Shown: in pieces, positions 27,948 to 36,382 of the stretch
Layout: each line of letters begins with the position of its first letter
Numbering within the stretch: position 1 is the stretch's first letter
Origin: Pseudobdellovibrionaceae bacterium
Lineage (GTDB): Bacteria; Bdellovibrionota; Bdellovibrionia; Bdellovibrionales; Bdellovibrionaceae
Direction: 5' to 3'
DNA: 54,554 nucleotides
Assembly (NCBI GenBank): GCA_030158485.1
Contig: JAOASS010000015.1
Coordinates: forward strand, 6,760 to 61,313
The notes under the pieces: model-generated
Databases searched by the model: none
The model's input: the letters and a program-made list of their open reading frames with translations, nothing else
Told to the model about the DNA's origin: nothing
Program-made: the position numbers and the translations under genes

Positions 27948-28805
27948 GGGATTAAACCCTTCTGTTGAAAATTCTTTTTAAGCCTTTCCACGGTCGCCTG
28001 ACTCGCCTCGATAAGTGGCAGCCGCAGAACTGCAGATTCAATAATCCCGATGAGCTCGAGGCTTTTTTTAACAGGTATTGGATTTGACTCAACATACAAT
28101 GAATCAATCAGTTCTTTGTACTGGGCCTGAAGCTCTTGTGCCGCTTTTATATTTCCACTTTTAACAAGTTCAGTTATTTTATTGAAAACTTCTGGCAAAA
28201 TGTGTGATCCGACAGAAATAATTCCATGTCCACCAAAAGATAAATAATCTGCATAAGTTCCATCATCACCCGACAGTCTGATAAAACCCGGTTTAGTTTG
28301 TTTAGAAACTAACTTTGCTGTTTCCATGTCTGCGGTTGCATCTTTAATTCCAATAATTCCTTGAATAAAAGAAAGCTCAACGATGGTTTCGACGGACATC
28401 ATACAACAAAACCGGTGCGCCTGATTCTTCAGCTACTTTTTTAAAGTGCTGAAACAAACCCCTTTGCATTGGTTTATTATAATAGGGAACAACAACTAAA
28501 GCCGCATCTGCCTTCCAAGATGCTGCAAGCTTTGTATTTTTAATTGTTTTAGCAGTCGAATTCGATCCCGTTCCTAAAATCATGATCGTGTTTTCAGGAG
28601 CTGTCGCCTTAACAATTTGCCAAATATCTTTTAGTTCTGATTCTTCTAAAGTCGGACTTTCGGCTGTTGTACCGTTAATCACAAATCCTTTGATTCCTTT
28701 TTTAACTTGGTCCTTTACAAGATTCTCAAGTGATTTAAAATCAACTTCCATATTGGATTTGAATGGAGTTATAAGTGCTGTTATAACTCCTTCTATTTTT
28801 TTCAT
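27944..28805 (-). pseudogene. dapA: Dihydrodipicolinate synthase gene broken by a small deletion/frameshift
   Basis: Two frames together encode DapA. The 5' part (28805 to about 28395) gives residues 1-137, including GTTAES and the catalytic Tyr in PVLLYDV. It then shifts frame and stops at 28377 after six foreign residues. The 3' part, open from an ATG at 28402 to 27944, resumes at SVETIVEL and contains the Schiff-base Lys in GIKDAT. Homologues have about eight residues (PGRTG type) between the two, so roughly 26 bp seem to be missing. The start at 28805 has GGAG 6 nt upstream and overlaps the dapF stop (ATGA). It could be a true pseudogene, two interacting half-proteins, or an assembly error. 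Confidence 0.8.
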
Positions 28806-29584
28806 AAAATACTCCAGTCTGCTAATTTTTCCACAGGGCCCGTCATCATCCAACCCGTTTCTTGAAAAACAACACTAAGCAATCCACCTGGCATCGAAAT
28901 TTCAAATTTATTTCTTTCTTGAGCTTGATTTTTCCACCAGACTGCTGCTGCCAAAGCGCCTGTACCACAAGCTTTTGTAAAGTCTTCGACTCCACGCTCA
29001 TAAGTAACAGCTTTCATTTTATCTTCAGTTTTTTGAATCCAAGTCACATTCGAGCCCCGAATACCAAAATCTGGGTGATGGCGTAATTTTTTTGAAGTTT
29101 CGACCCAAACATCATGGCTGAGGTTGGGCTGATTCAAGACAAAATGTGGAACGCCCGTATTACACCACAATCCGACCCACTGATTTTCATCGATTTGAAT
29201 TTTTTTCGAGGCTTCCAGAATTTGAGGCCTCGGCATTAAAACCCAATTTCGATTTTCGTCGGTCCAACTTAATACTATTCCTGCTGTTGTCTCATGTTTT
29301 GAATGAATTGAATTTTTTTGAAATCTTAAAAAGCTTTGAGCACATCTAGCAGCGTTTCCACAGAATTCAGCCTCTGATCCGTCAGAGTTAAAAAAATTCC
29401 ACTTGTATTCTTGGGGGCTTTTTTCAATCAAACCCAAATAGCCATCCACTTTAAACCGCTGGCAAATTTTTTGAGCCTCTAAATTTTTAATTGCATCATT
29501 TGAATTTGTGATTTCGATTGCAAAAGTATTACCCGCACCCGACATCAACCAACCCTTATGGGTTTTTTTTTCGATTGAGGTCAT
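28802..29584 (-). CDS. dapF: Diaminopimelate epimerase
   Basis: DapF interconverts LL- and meso-diaminopimelate. The 260-residue product keeps both catalytic cysteines: FCGNAARC (Cys about 75) and TKACGTGALA (Cys about 206). It also has the N-terminal MSGAGNTF block equivalent to MHGLGNDF in other DapF proteins. The ATG at 29584 puts that block near residue 14, as in the family; an in-frame GTG at 29635 would add 17 residues. The 5' end overlaps the small lipoprotein gene by 29 nt in another frame, and the stop overlaps dapA (ATGA). Confidence 0.94.
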   Translation of the reverse strand: MTSIEKKTHKGWLMSGAGNTFAIEITNSNDAIKNLEAQKICQRFKVDGYLGLIEKSPQEYKWNFFNSDGSEAEFCGNAARCAQSFLRFQKNSIHSKHETTAGIVLSWTDENRNWVLMPRPQILEASKKIQIDENQWVGLWCNTGVPHFVLNQPNLSHDVWVETSKKLRHHPDFGIRGSNVTWIQKTEDKMKAVTYERGVEDFTKACGTGALAAAVWWKNQAQERNKFEISMPGGLLSVVFQETGWMMTGPVEKLADWSIL

Positions 29585-29693
29585 TTTTGCTTTCACTTTT
29601 TTTGAGAGGTGCTTGCGGTTTACCTTTGACGCCACAGTTTACAATATTCATCAAAACAAGTGCCGCAATGAAAAGAGCTACTAAAAACTTCAT
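29556..29693 (-). CDS. Small lipoprotein, LptM (YifL)-like, upstream of dapF
   Basis: A 45-codon ORF encodes a hydrophobic signal peptide and a lipobox (NIVNC, Cys 20) followed by GVKGKPQAP and a basic tail. In E. coli and other Gram-negatives a small lipoprotein, LptM, with the mature start CGLKGPLYFP is encoded directly upstream of dapF. The position, size and CGxKG start here match that pattern. LptM helps assemble the LPS translocon LptD. The ORF overlaps the dapF start by 29 nt in a different frame. The ribosome binding site is weak (only AAAGA about 7 nt away), so translation may need confirmation. Confidence 0.65.
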   Translation of the reverse strand: MKFLVALFIAALVLMNIVNCGVKGKPQAPLKKSESKNDLNRKKNP

Positions 29694-29701
29694 ATTGAGT
29701 C

Positions 29702-29730
29702 TTTTTAATTCCCTCTGGTCTTGTTGTCAC
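29702..29730 (-). promoter_or_regulatory. Candidate promoter of the lptM-dapF operon
   Basis: On the minus strand, GTGACA (5/6), a 17-bp spacer and TAAAAA (4/6) lie between the upstream terminator and the small lipoprotein ORF. The predicted transcript would start almost at that ATG. The match is modest. Confidence 0.35.
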
Positions 29731-29751
29731 TGAGATAACGCTTAAAATGAA

Positions 29752-29777
29752 AAAGACTACTCTTTCGAGTAGTCTTT
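29752..29777 (-). terminator. Rho-independent terminator
   Basis: A perfect 11-bp stem (AAAGACTACTC / GAGTAGTCTTT) with a TTTC loop. It is followed on the minus strand by CATTTTAAG, and the stem itself ends in T's. It closes the gene at 29797-30363 and separates it from the dap operon. Confidence 0.78.
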
Positions 29778-29796
29778 CTTGATTTTGAAGTCCTCT

Positions 29797-30363
29797 TTAG
29801 TTTTTTGTAAATGACTTCAGAACAATTGTAACTGTTCCTAATTGGCTTGGTTGGATGATTTTAAGCATGCCGCCAATCGAGATTTTGTCTGGATTAATCC
29901 AGGCCTGAATGATGTCTCCTGTTTTTTTGTCTTTAATCTTAGCAAAAATACAATCGAATGAACCCGCTGGAACAGTGATTTTAGACTCGGATACTTCTAT
30001 CACTTCTTGCTCGCCCTGTTCTGGAACTGCTTGTTCTTTGCCATTGACGATAAATTTTTTAATTTCGCCAGTCGCAGGATCTATCAACTGAGACGCGGTT
30101 TGCTTTCCTGCAAAACCTAGATCCATATTTTGATCAACCCACATGCCTTCACTTGAAATATCACGTACCGTTTGAATCATTGAGCCCTTAATAAAACCCA
30201 TATCAACATTATAAGAGTTTGTGTCACCCTTTTTCCAATCAATTACATTCTGAGCTTCAACAGTCGCTTTTACAACTTGAGTGAAAGTTTCAGAAACGAA
30301 CTCCACGGGACTAGCAGCCCAAGACAATCCGGCCATGAGCAAAGACGCTAATACTAACTTCAT
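29797..30363 (-). CDS. Exported protein of unknown function
   Basis: The 188-residue product starts with a signal peptide (MKLVLASLLMAGLSWA, cleavage after WAA or SWA) and has a soluble, beta-rich mature part with a single Cys. I do not recognise a family. The VPAGSFDCIFAKI segment resembles DUF3108-like or lipoprotein-carrier-like periplasmic folds that handle small hydrophobic ligands, but that is only a hint. The ATG at 30363 has AAGGAGGG upstream; an in-frame GTG two codons earlier is not needed. Monocistronic. Confidence 0.75.
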   Translation of the reverse strand: MKLVLASLLMAGLSWAASPVEFVSETFTQVVKATVEAQNVIDWKKGDTNSYNVDMGFIKGSMIQTVRDISSEGMWVDQNMDLGFAGKQTASQLIDPATGEIKKFIVNGKEQAVPEQGEQEVIEVSESKITVPAGSFDCIFAKIKDKKTGDIIQAWINPDKISIGGMLKIIQPSQLGTVTIVLKSFTKN

Positions 30364-30478
30364 AAACACCCTCCTTAGTTTTATTTGGTGATGACGCTAA
30401 TCAGATCACGCTTAAAAAAGGAGTCAAGCTTAGGGTAAAGCTTTTTTAGTTTTGAAATAAAAAACATGAGTCCTAGAG

Positions 30479-32863
30479 CTATCTTTCACTGAAACTGCTG
30501 ATAAGCACTTGACGCGGCTTGCTGCCATTGGCTGGGCCTACGACACCTTGGGTTTCAAATATTTCAATCAATCTCGCGGCACGAGGATAGCCCAATCGAA
30601 ATTTTCTTTGTAGCAGTGAAGCGCTGACCTCTTTTTGTCCAGAAGTCCATTCAAGAATTTGGTCATACATTTGGTCTTGTTCATCATCTTCAAATGAAGC
30701 CTGACTTCCGCCACCAAATTCCCCGGAATTATCTTGGCCACCGTTTTCAAGTAATTTAATTGCTGCTAAATCATACTCGGGCTCGCCTTGATCGGCCCAA
30801 AATTTGACAACACTTTGGATTTCTTGATCTTTTAAATAGGGTCCATGATGTCGCGCTGGTGTATTAACACCAGGGGCTAAAAAAAGCATATCCCCATTCG
30901 GCAGAAGTCGTTCGGCACCCGCCGCATCAAGAATAATTCGAGAATCTGTTTTAGATGCCACCTTCAGTGCGATCCGACCTGGAATATTTGTTTTAATAAG
31001 TCCTGTGACAACATCTTTTCGTGGTGACTGGGTCGCAAGTATGAGATGCATTCCACAGGCCCGAGCCATTTGTGTAAGCCGCTGTATCGGTTGCTCAACG
31101 TCTTGCTTTGCGACAACCATTAAATCCGCAAGCTCATCCACTATAATAACAACAAAAGGAAGTGTTTGATAATGGTATGATTCTCCTCGTTTTTTTGAAT
31201 CACTTTCGAGCTCTTGATTTGTTTTTTCATGCTCAGCAATTTGTTCAGCCGTTAAGTTTAAAATCTTTTCGTTAAATTTTTCAATTTTTTCTACACCAAA
31301 TTTTGAAAGAGAACGATATCGTTTTTCCATTTCCCGGACCGCCCAACGAAGCGCTCCAACGGCTTTTCTCGAGTCTGTAATATGTGGTAATGCCATATGG
31401 GGAACTTTAGCGAACGCAGCCAAGTCAACCATCTTGGGATCAATTAAAACAAGTTTCAAGGTTTTGGGAGAATGCCGGAAAAGAAGTCCCGAAATAATCG
31501 AGCCTACAAAAACCGACTTTCCAGATCCCGTTGTCCCTGCAATTAATAAGTGGGGTAGCTTTCTAAGATCAACAATTTTTGATTCTCCATTCACTTGGCG
31601 CCCTAAAGCCATTGGCAATAAAACATCGTCACGCCAAAACTCATCTTCTGCCACAAGATCTTTGTAATAAACCGTTTCACGTTTTGCATTTGAAGTTTCA
31701 ATCCCAACCACATCGCGACCGGGTATTTGTCCTACGTATCGAATTGAGTCGGCACTGAGCGCAAGAGATAAATCCTCTTCAAGTTCTCCAATTTTACTGA
31801 TTTTAACATCATCATTCGGTTTAAATTCATAAAGCGTAACAAGAGGACCTGGCTTTGCGTCCGTGACTTCGCCATCGACTCCAAATTTTCTGAGCTTATC
31901 AACCATAAGCTCGGCTTTTCTTTTAATTTCTCTTTCATCAATTCGCACGCGAGATGCTGGCGGATCTTCCAGTAAGGAAATTTTCGGCATAACCCAGTTT
32001 TCAATCCGACGCGGTGGCTTTGCTTTTAAAGTTACTCTTCTTTTGGGCAAATGCACTTGTGGACTAGAAACACTTCCGTGTGGGCTTGCAGAAAAAAGAC
32101 CTTCCGGAGCTTCGTCGTCGATATCAATTTCAGCTTTAAAACCTGGATCAGCGTTTAACTCTTCTGATTTATCTTTAAAAAATGAAAGACTTTCGAAGCG
32201 AGGCTTCAGCGCATTTGCCAAAGTATTGGATTCTGCGTTTCTCAATTGAGCGGTTGGAATTTGAACTTTTTCTTTTGTTCTAGCTTTAAACGTAAAAAAT
32301 ATTTTGAACTGCTTGTAAGCCGTTTTAAAAGCCGCCCGTATGCCATCTAACATTTCTTGAAGGTTTTTTTCTGAATAAAAAACCGCAAGAATAACAAACA
32401 CAGACCATAAAAGAACTTGTACGCCAACAAAATTAAACCCTTTGAGCAAGGCCTGGGAAACTCCCAACCCGATAAGCCCACCTAAATAAATTTGCTGTTG
32501 ATAAATTTTTGTTTCTGGCAAGTAAAGGGCCAGAAGGCTGCAACAAGTTAGAATTAAGAGCGAGCTCCACAAAGTTCTCACATTTTTAAATAGAACTTTT
32601 TCTCCTTGAAGCGTTCGGTATGACATTCGGGCAAAGCCCGCCACGAAAATCCAAGCTGACAATCCAAAACATTGAAATAAAAAATCTGCTAAAAACGAGC
32701 CCACAACGCCACAAAAATTATGAGCTTGAAAGGTTCTGCCCAAAGAATTGAAAGATGGGTCTTGAGGATTATAACTGGCCAAAGCAAGAGCTATAAAGAG
32801 ACCCGTTGCAAGATAGATAATGGCGACAATATCAGTTCTGAATTTTCGAAATATTTGACTCAT
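30479..32863 (-). CDS. ftsK: DNA translocase FtsK/SpoIIIE
   Basis: FtsK pumps chromosomal DNA through the closing septum. The 794-residue product has four or five N-terminal membrane helices (about 12-30, 50-78, 100-115, 125-140 and 145-162). A charged linker follows (165-300), then the motor with Walker A GTTGSGKS (443-450) and Walker B (VVIIVDELADLMV). A C-terminal winged-helix gamma domain (about 730-794) should read polar KOPS-type sequences. The linker is short, so the protein is of the SpoIIIE size class. No strong ribosome binding site is visible before the ATG. It is divergent from queE. Confidence 0.95.
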   Translation of the reverse strand: MSQIFRKFRTDIVAIIYLATGLFIALALASYNPQDPSFNSLGRTFQAHNFCGVVGSFLADFLFQCFGLSAWIFVAGFARMSYRTLQGEKVLFKNVRTLWSSLLILTCCSLLALYLPETKIYQQQIYLGGLIGLGVSQALLKGFNFVGVQVLLWSVFVILAVFYSEKNLQEMLDGIRAAFKTAYKQFKIFFTFKARTKEKVQIPTAQLRNAESNTLANALKPRFESLSFFKDKSEELNADPGFKAEIDIDDEAPEGLFSASPHGSVSSPQVHLPKRRVTLKAKPPRRIENWVMPKISLLEDPPASRVRIDEREIKRKAELMVDKLRKFGVDGEVTDAKPGPLVTLYEFKPNDDVKISKIGELEEDLSLALSADSIRYVGQIPGRDVVGIETSNAKRETVYYKDLVAEDEFWRDDVLLPMALGRQVNGESKIVDLRKLPHLLIAGTTGSGKSVFVGSIISGLLFRHSPKTLKLVLIDPKMVDLAAFAKVPHMALPHITDSRKAVGALRWAVREMEKRYRSLSKFGVEKIEKFNEKILNLTAEQIAEHEKTNQELESDSKKRGESYHYQTLPFVVIIVDELADLMVVAKQDVEQPIQRLTQMARACGMHLILATQSPRKDVVTGLIKTNIPGRIALKVASKTDSRIILDAAGAERLLPNGDMLFLAPGVNTPARHHGPYLKDQEIQSVVKFWADQGEPEYDLAAIKLLENGGQDNSGEFGGGSQASFEDDEQDQMYDQILEWTSGQKEVSASLLQRKFRLGYPRAARLIEIFETQGVVGPANGSKPRQVLISSFSER

Positions 32864-32957
32864 TTAAATAAGTTACAGAATATTTTTCAGTCGGGGTAGT
32901 GTTCTGAGCCCGACCTTGACTTCGGTCCCATGGATGGGCAAGACGTGAGTCTAACCT

Positions 32958-33605
32958 ATGATTAAAATTAACGAAATTTTTTACAGTATTCAGGGCGAAA
33001 CGACTTATGCTGGCCTGCCGACAGTTTTTATCAGAACAACAGGCTGTAATCTTCGCTGTACTTATTGTGATACAAAGTATTCTTATTACGAAGGCACTTT
33101 TCAATCTCAAGAACAAATTCTAGAAGAAATTAAAAAATATCCAACGCCTTATATTTGCATAACAGGCGGGGAGCCTTTGCTTCAAAAAGAAATTTTTTCT
33201 TTTATGAAAACTCTTTGTGATCTTGGATTTAAAGTTTCACTAGAAACAAGTGGCTCTAAAAAAATTGACGCCGTTGACGAAAGAGTCAAAATTATTCTTG
33301 ACGTAAAAACTCCAGACTCAGGAGAAAAAAATTCTTTTCTCGTAGAGAACCTGCGCTGGATCAAGAGTTCAACAGAATTCAAATTTGTCATTTGCTCGGA
33401 TCAAGACATAGACTGGGCAGAAAATTTTTGTCGTCAACATGATTTATTCAAAAATTTTACTGTTTTATACAGTCCATCATACGGCCAAGTAACTGAAACA
33501 TGGTTGGCAGAAAAAATCTTATCAAAAAATTCAATCGCTCCGTTTATCAGGTTGCAATTACAGCTGCATAAGTATATTTGGTCTCCCGACACACGCGGAG
33601 TATAA
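32958..33605 (+). CDS. queE: 7-carboxy-7-deazaguanine synthase
   Basis: QueE is a radical SAM enzyme that contracts 6-carboxytetrahydropterin to CDG, in queuosine and 7-deazaguanine synthesis. The 215-residue product begins INEIFYSIQGETTYAG, has the cluster-binding C-x3-C-x2-C (CNLRCTYCDT, Cys 30, 34, 37) and CITGGEPLLQ. Other queuosine genes are not in this window. Its stop overlaps the next start by one base (TAATG), so the two genes are coupled. Confidence 0.93.
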   Translation: MIKINEIFYSIQGETTYAGLPTVFIRTTGCNLRCTYCDTKYSYYEGTFQSQEQILEEIKKYPTPYICITGGEPLLQKEIFSFMKTLCDLGFKVSLETSGSKKIDAVDERVKIILDVKTPDSGEKNSFLVENLRWIKSSTEFKFVICSDQDIDWAENFCRQHDLFKNFTVLYSPSYGQVTETWLAEKILSKNSIAPFIRLQLQLHKYIWSPDTRGV

Positions 33606-33910
33606 TGTACATGACACCAAACTTAAATAGTTCTGATCATTTATTTGTAGCAAACCTTCAAGCTGTTAGCCTTGAAAAACTCGTCAAGAGTAAGCTTGAA
33701 GTTCTGTTTTCACAGCAGCAAGAAGCGCAAGTTGACCTCAATGGCCTTTATGACATTGTAATGGAACAAGTTGAACGGCCTTTGCTTGAACTTGCTTTAC
33801 GTGCTTTTAATGGCAACCAAGTCAAAACAGCTCAGATGCTTGGTATCAATCGTAATACTTTGAAGAAGAAAATTGACATCTATAAAATCAAAGTTAAAAA
33901 AGCGATCTGA
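33605..33910 (+). CDS. Fis-family helix-turn-helix protein
   Basis: The 101-residue product ends in a Fis-type HTH (about residues 58-98): LLELALRAFNGNQVKTAQMLGINRNTLKKKI closely follows the Fis C-terminal pattern also used by NtrC activators. The N-terminal part (about 15-50) is helical, as in Fis, and could dimerise. It is thus a likely nucleoid-associated protein or regulator. The ATG at 33605 overlaps the queE stop and has GGAG 4 nt upstream; another ATG is two codons later. It lies just before the dnaB promoter. Confidence 0.85.
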   Translation: MYMTPNLNSSDHLFVANLQAVSLEKLVKSKLEVLFSQQQEAQVDLNGLYDIVMEQVERPLLELALRAFNGNQVKTAQMLGINRNTLKKKIDIYKIKVKKAI

Positions 33911-33961
33911 TTTATCATAAATTTTAGCAGCAGTGGGCCCATCTCGTTCTCCATCGTAGCT

Positions 33962-33994
33962 AGAAGCTTTGCAAGCAATCCTTACAAAGCTTCT
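33962..33994. repeat. 10-bp perfect inverted repeat upstream of dnaB
   Basis: AGAAGCTTTG and CAAAGCTTCT are separated by 13 bp and end 1 bp before the proposed -35 of dnaB. No T-run follows, so it is a poor terminator. An operator or an mRNA 3'-end hairpin for the Fis-type gene are both possible. Confidence 0.55.
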
Positions 33995-33995
33995 C

Positions 33996-34023
33996 TTGTA
34001 AAGAGCCCACAAAAATTTATAAT
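33996..34023 (+). promoter_or_regulatory. Putative dnaB promoter
   Basis: TTGTAA (4/6), a 16-bp spacer and a perfect TATAAT. The predicted start near 34030 gives a leader of about 23 nt containing the AGAGGGG ribosome binding site of dnaB. Confidence 0.6.
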
Positions 34024-34052
34024 AAAACCGGCAGCCATCAAGAGGGGTTTTC

Positions 34053-35489
34053 ATGGCGGTAGGGAACAACTATCCAACATCAGGGATACGCATACCTCCT
34101 CAAAGTCTTGAGGCAGAAATGTCTATTCTTGGAGGTCTCATGTTAAATCATGATTCCTTTGATTTGGTTGCGGACCAAATTGATGTAATGGATTTTTACA
34201 GTCCTGCTCATCAAAAAATTTACTCTGCAGTCAAAGATTTGCATGCCAAGGGTAAGCCTGTCGACCTGGTGACCGTGACTGATCAATTACAAAATAAAAG
34301 CGAATTTGATAGCGTTGGTGGCTTCGTCTATTTAACTCAGCTTTTGGAAAAAACTATTTCTTCTGCCAACATTGGCGCTTACACACAAATTGTGAAGCAA
34401 AAATCATTACTTCGTCGTCTAATTTCAACAAGTACTGATATTATTGATAATGCTTTTTCAAGCGAACAAGACGTACAGTCTATTTTAGATTTTGCCGAAG
34501 GTGAAATTTTAAAAGTATCCGAAAATACGAAAAATGACGGTCTTGTTGACTCGATGCAAATCGTAAAGGATTCGATAAAAAAAATCGAAGCTCTTTACCA
34601 ACGCAAAGAAGAAATCACAGGAATTCCAACGGGATTTTCTCAGCTTGATCGTATGACGGCCGGATTTCACCCTGGTCAATTAATTGTCATTGCGGCTCGT
34701 CCTTCAATGGGTAAGTCCGCTTTTAGTATTAATTTAGCTTCTCATGCCGCCTTAAGAGCAAAAAAATCCGTCGCTTTTTTCTCTCTCGAAATGAGCAAAG
34801 AAGACGTGATGGTCAGGCTTCTGTCCTCTGAAGCAAAAGTTCATATGAGCTCACTACGGAACGGTCGACTTCAAGACTCGGACTGGCCAAGGCTGATAGC
34901 GGCTGCTGGTTCTATTTCTGAAGCTAAGCTTTACGTTGATGACTCAGCAGGTATTAGTCCCTATGAAGTTCGTGCCCGTGCTCGTCGCCTGAAATCAAAA
35001 GGTGAACTTGATATGATTGTTATCGATTACTTGCAGTTTATGACACTTAAACAAAGTCGAGAAAGCCGGGCTGTTGAAGTTTCTGAGATCTCTCGACAGC
35101 TTAAATCCATTGCAAAAGAGCTCCAGGTTCCTGTTATTGCACTTGCGCAGCTGAACCGGGCTGTTGAAGGAAGAACAGACAGAAGACCGATGCTCAGTGA
35201 TCTTCGCGAATCTGGTTCAATTGAGCAAGATGCTGATATTATCATGATGCTTTTTAGAGAAGAGTATTACGACAAAGAAGATCCGGAAAAAAAGGGGAAG
35301 TCCCTTGTTATCATTGGTAAGCAAAGAAATGGCGAAACTGGTGATGTCCCTTTGCGTTTCGAGGGACAGTACCAGCTTTTCAAAGATGCTGAACCAGAAC
35401 GCATTAGCCCTCTGCCTCCGCCCCAAGCTCCGCCAACTTACCCTGGACAAGGCAAACCTAAAAACTTTGCTCCTGGTGCAAGCATTTAA
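34053..35489 (+). CDS. dnaB: Replicative DNA helicase
   Basis: DnaB is the hexameric helicase that unwinds the replication fork. The 478-residue product has the N-terminal helical domain (PPQSLEAEMSILGGLMLN), a linker, then the RecA-like motor. The motor shows Walker A (ARPSMGKSAFSINLA), ITGIPTGFSQLDRMTAGFHPGQL, Walker B (MIVIDYLQFM) and the arginine-finger region near GKQRNGETGDV. There is no intein. The C-terminal about 35 residues are Pro-rich and disordered. AGAGGGG precedes the ATG. Confidence 0.97.
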   Translation: MAVGNNYPTSGIRIPPQSLEAEMSILGGLMLNHDSFDLVADQIDVMDFYSPAHQKIYSAVKDLHAKGKPVDLVTVTDQLQNKSEFDSVGGFVYLTQLLEKTISSANIGAYTQIVKQKSLLRRLISTSTDIIDNAFSSEQDVQSILDFAEGEILKVSENTKNDGLVDSMQIVKDSIKKIEALYQRKEEITGIPTGFSQLDRMTAGFHPGQLIVIAARPSMGKSAFSINLASHAALRAKKSVAFFSLEMSKEDVMVRLLSSEAKVHMSSLRNGRLQDSDWPRLIAAAGSISEAKLYVDDSAGISPYEVRARARRLKSKGELDMIVIDYLQFMTLKQSRESRAVEVSEISRQLKSIAKELQVPVIALAQLNRAVEGRTDRRPMLSDLRESGSIEQDADIIMMLFREEYYDKEDPEKKGKSLVIIGKQRNGETGDVPLRFEGQYQLFKDAEPERISPLPPPQAPPTYPGQGKPKNFAPGASI

Positions 35490-35565
35490 TCACAAATAAA
35501 TTTAATCTTGATCAAGTACACATCTCTTTTGATGTGAGAATTCTTTTATATTCTGAATTGTAGCT

Positions 35566-35582
35566 GGCCTCGACTAGAGGCC
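35566..35582. repeat. Short hairpin between dnaB and the next gene
   Basis: GGCCTC-gacta-GAGGCC, followed on the plus strand by A7 rather than T's, so it is not a standard terminator in either direction. A second 6-bp hairpin (CACATC / GATGTG) lies at 35519-35536. No gene was seen in 35490-35683. Confidence 0.35.
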
Positions 35583-35683
35583 AAAAAAATTGATTGGACC
35601 CGCACCTGTATTGAATTCTGTTTAACCGCTTGATCTGATGAACTTGTCTAAATCATGAGATTTCTAGCATGGAGGCGGGAAAT

Positions 35684-35902
35684 ATGAAGAGTCAGGATCT
35701 ATACCAAATATTGCTAAGCTCTCTTGATTTACCGGAAAGTATTAAAGATTCCTATATGGAAGGTCTTTTAAAAAAGTATTCGGTCACTTCTGAAGAACTG
35801 ACGATCGAAGTCTTAAGAGAAATTGTGGCTGATTTTCTGCAAGAAACTATTTTGGAACATGACCGCACAAATGAACAAGACGCCTTTGTTCAAAACCAGT
35901 AA
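35684..35902 (+). CDS. Small acidic hypothetical protein
   Basis: The 72-residue product appears fully helical and acidic, with no signal or membrane segment. I do not recognise a family. The ATG at 35684 follows GGAGG by 8-9 nt; the ATG at 35669 overlaps that site and is unlikely. It converges with the outer-membrane protein gene and overlaps its end by 13 nt. Confidence 0.65.
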   Translation: MKSQDLYQILLSSLDLPESIKDSYMEGLLKKYSVTSEELTIEVLREIVADFLQETILEHDRTNEQDAFVQNQ

Positions 35903-36360
35903 CGGGCTCCAATGCCCAAATCAATATCAACGTCTGTTTCTGGTATGATGTTTACGATGGCTGAAATTTCTCCGAAAAATTCAACACTTGGATCCTTTAA
36001 GTTATAGGCGACTCCCACGGGAACCCTGGGACCGAAGTGCACTTCGTCATCATTTTTTTTTGTATCCGCAACATAAAGTCTGGCGCCGATTCCGTAATAA
36101 AGATTCAAACTTTCATTATCGATCTGAAAGTGGTCTTGCTTTTCAATCAAATAATCTCCGTGAAGGTAAATCGCATCTGCTGGCCCCGTATTAAAAGCCA
36201 GGGCTGCATCGAAGTATTTTGATTCCCCTAAATGTCCTTTAAACGACAAGGCTGTGGGGTCTCCGATCATTGCTCCCAATCCAAAGCCCGAGATCTGAAC
36301 AGACTTCGAAAAACTACTCGTAGTTAAAAGCAAAATAGAAATAATCAAAAAACTTTTCAC
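35890..36360 (-). CDS. Small outer-membrane beta-barrel-like protein
   Basis: The 156-residue product has a signal peptide (KSFLIISILLLTTSSFS) and alternating-hydrophobicity strands such as LNLYYGIGARLYV and VDIDLGIGARYWF. It ends in an aromatic Phe, the usual C-terminal signal for BAM-dependent barrel insertion. About eight strands are predicted. No named family is certain. The GTG at 36360, with GGGGG 5 nt upstream, is preferred over an in-frame TTG at 36399 that would spoil the signal peptide. It follows the DUF4382 lipoprotein by 22 bp, probably in one operon. Confidence 0.72.
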   Translation of the reverse strand: MKSFLIISILLLTTSSFSKSVQISGFGLGAMIGDPTALSFKGHLGESKYFDAALAFNTGPADAIYLHGDYLIEKQDHFQIDNESLNLYYGIGARLYVADTKKNDDEVHFGPRVPVGVAYNLKDPSVEFFGEISAIVNIIPETDVDIDLGIGARYWF

Positions 36361-36382
36361 ACAGGCCCCCGAAGTATTAACG

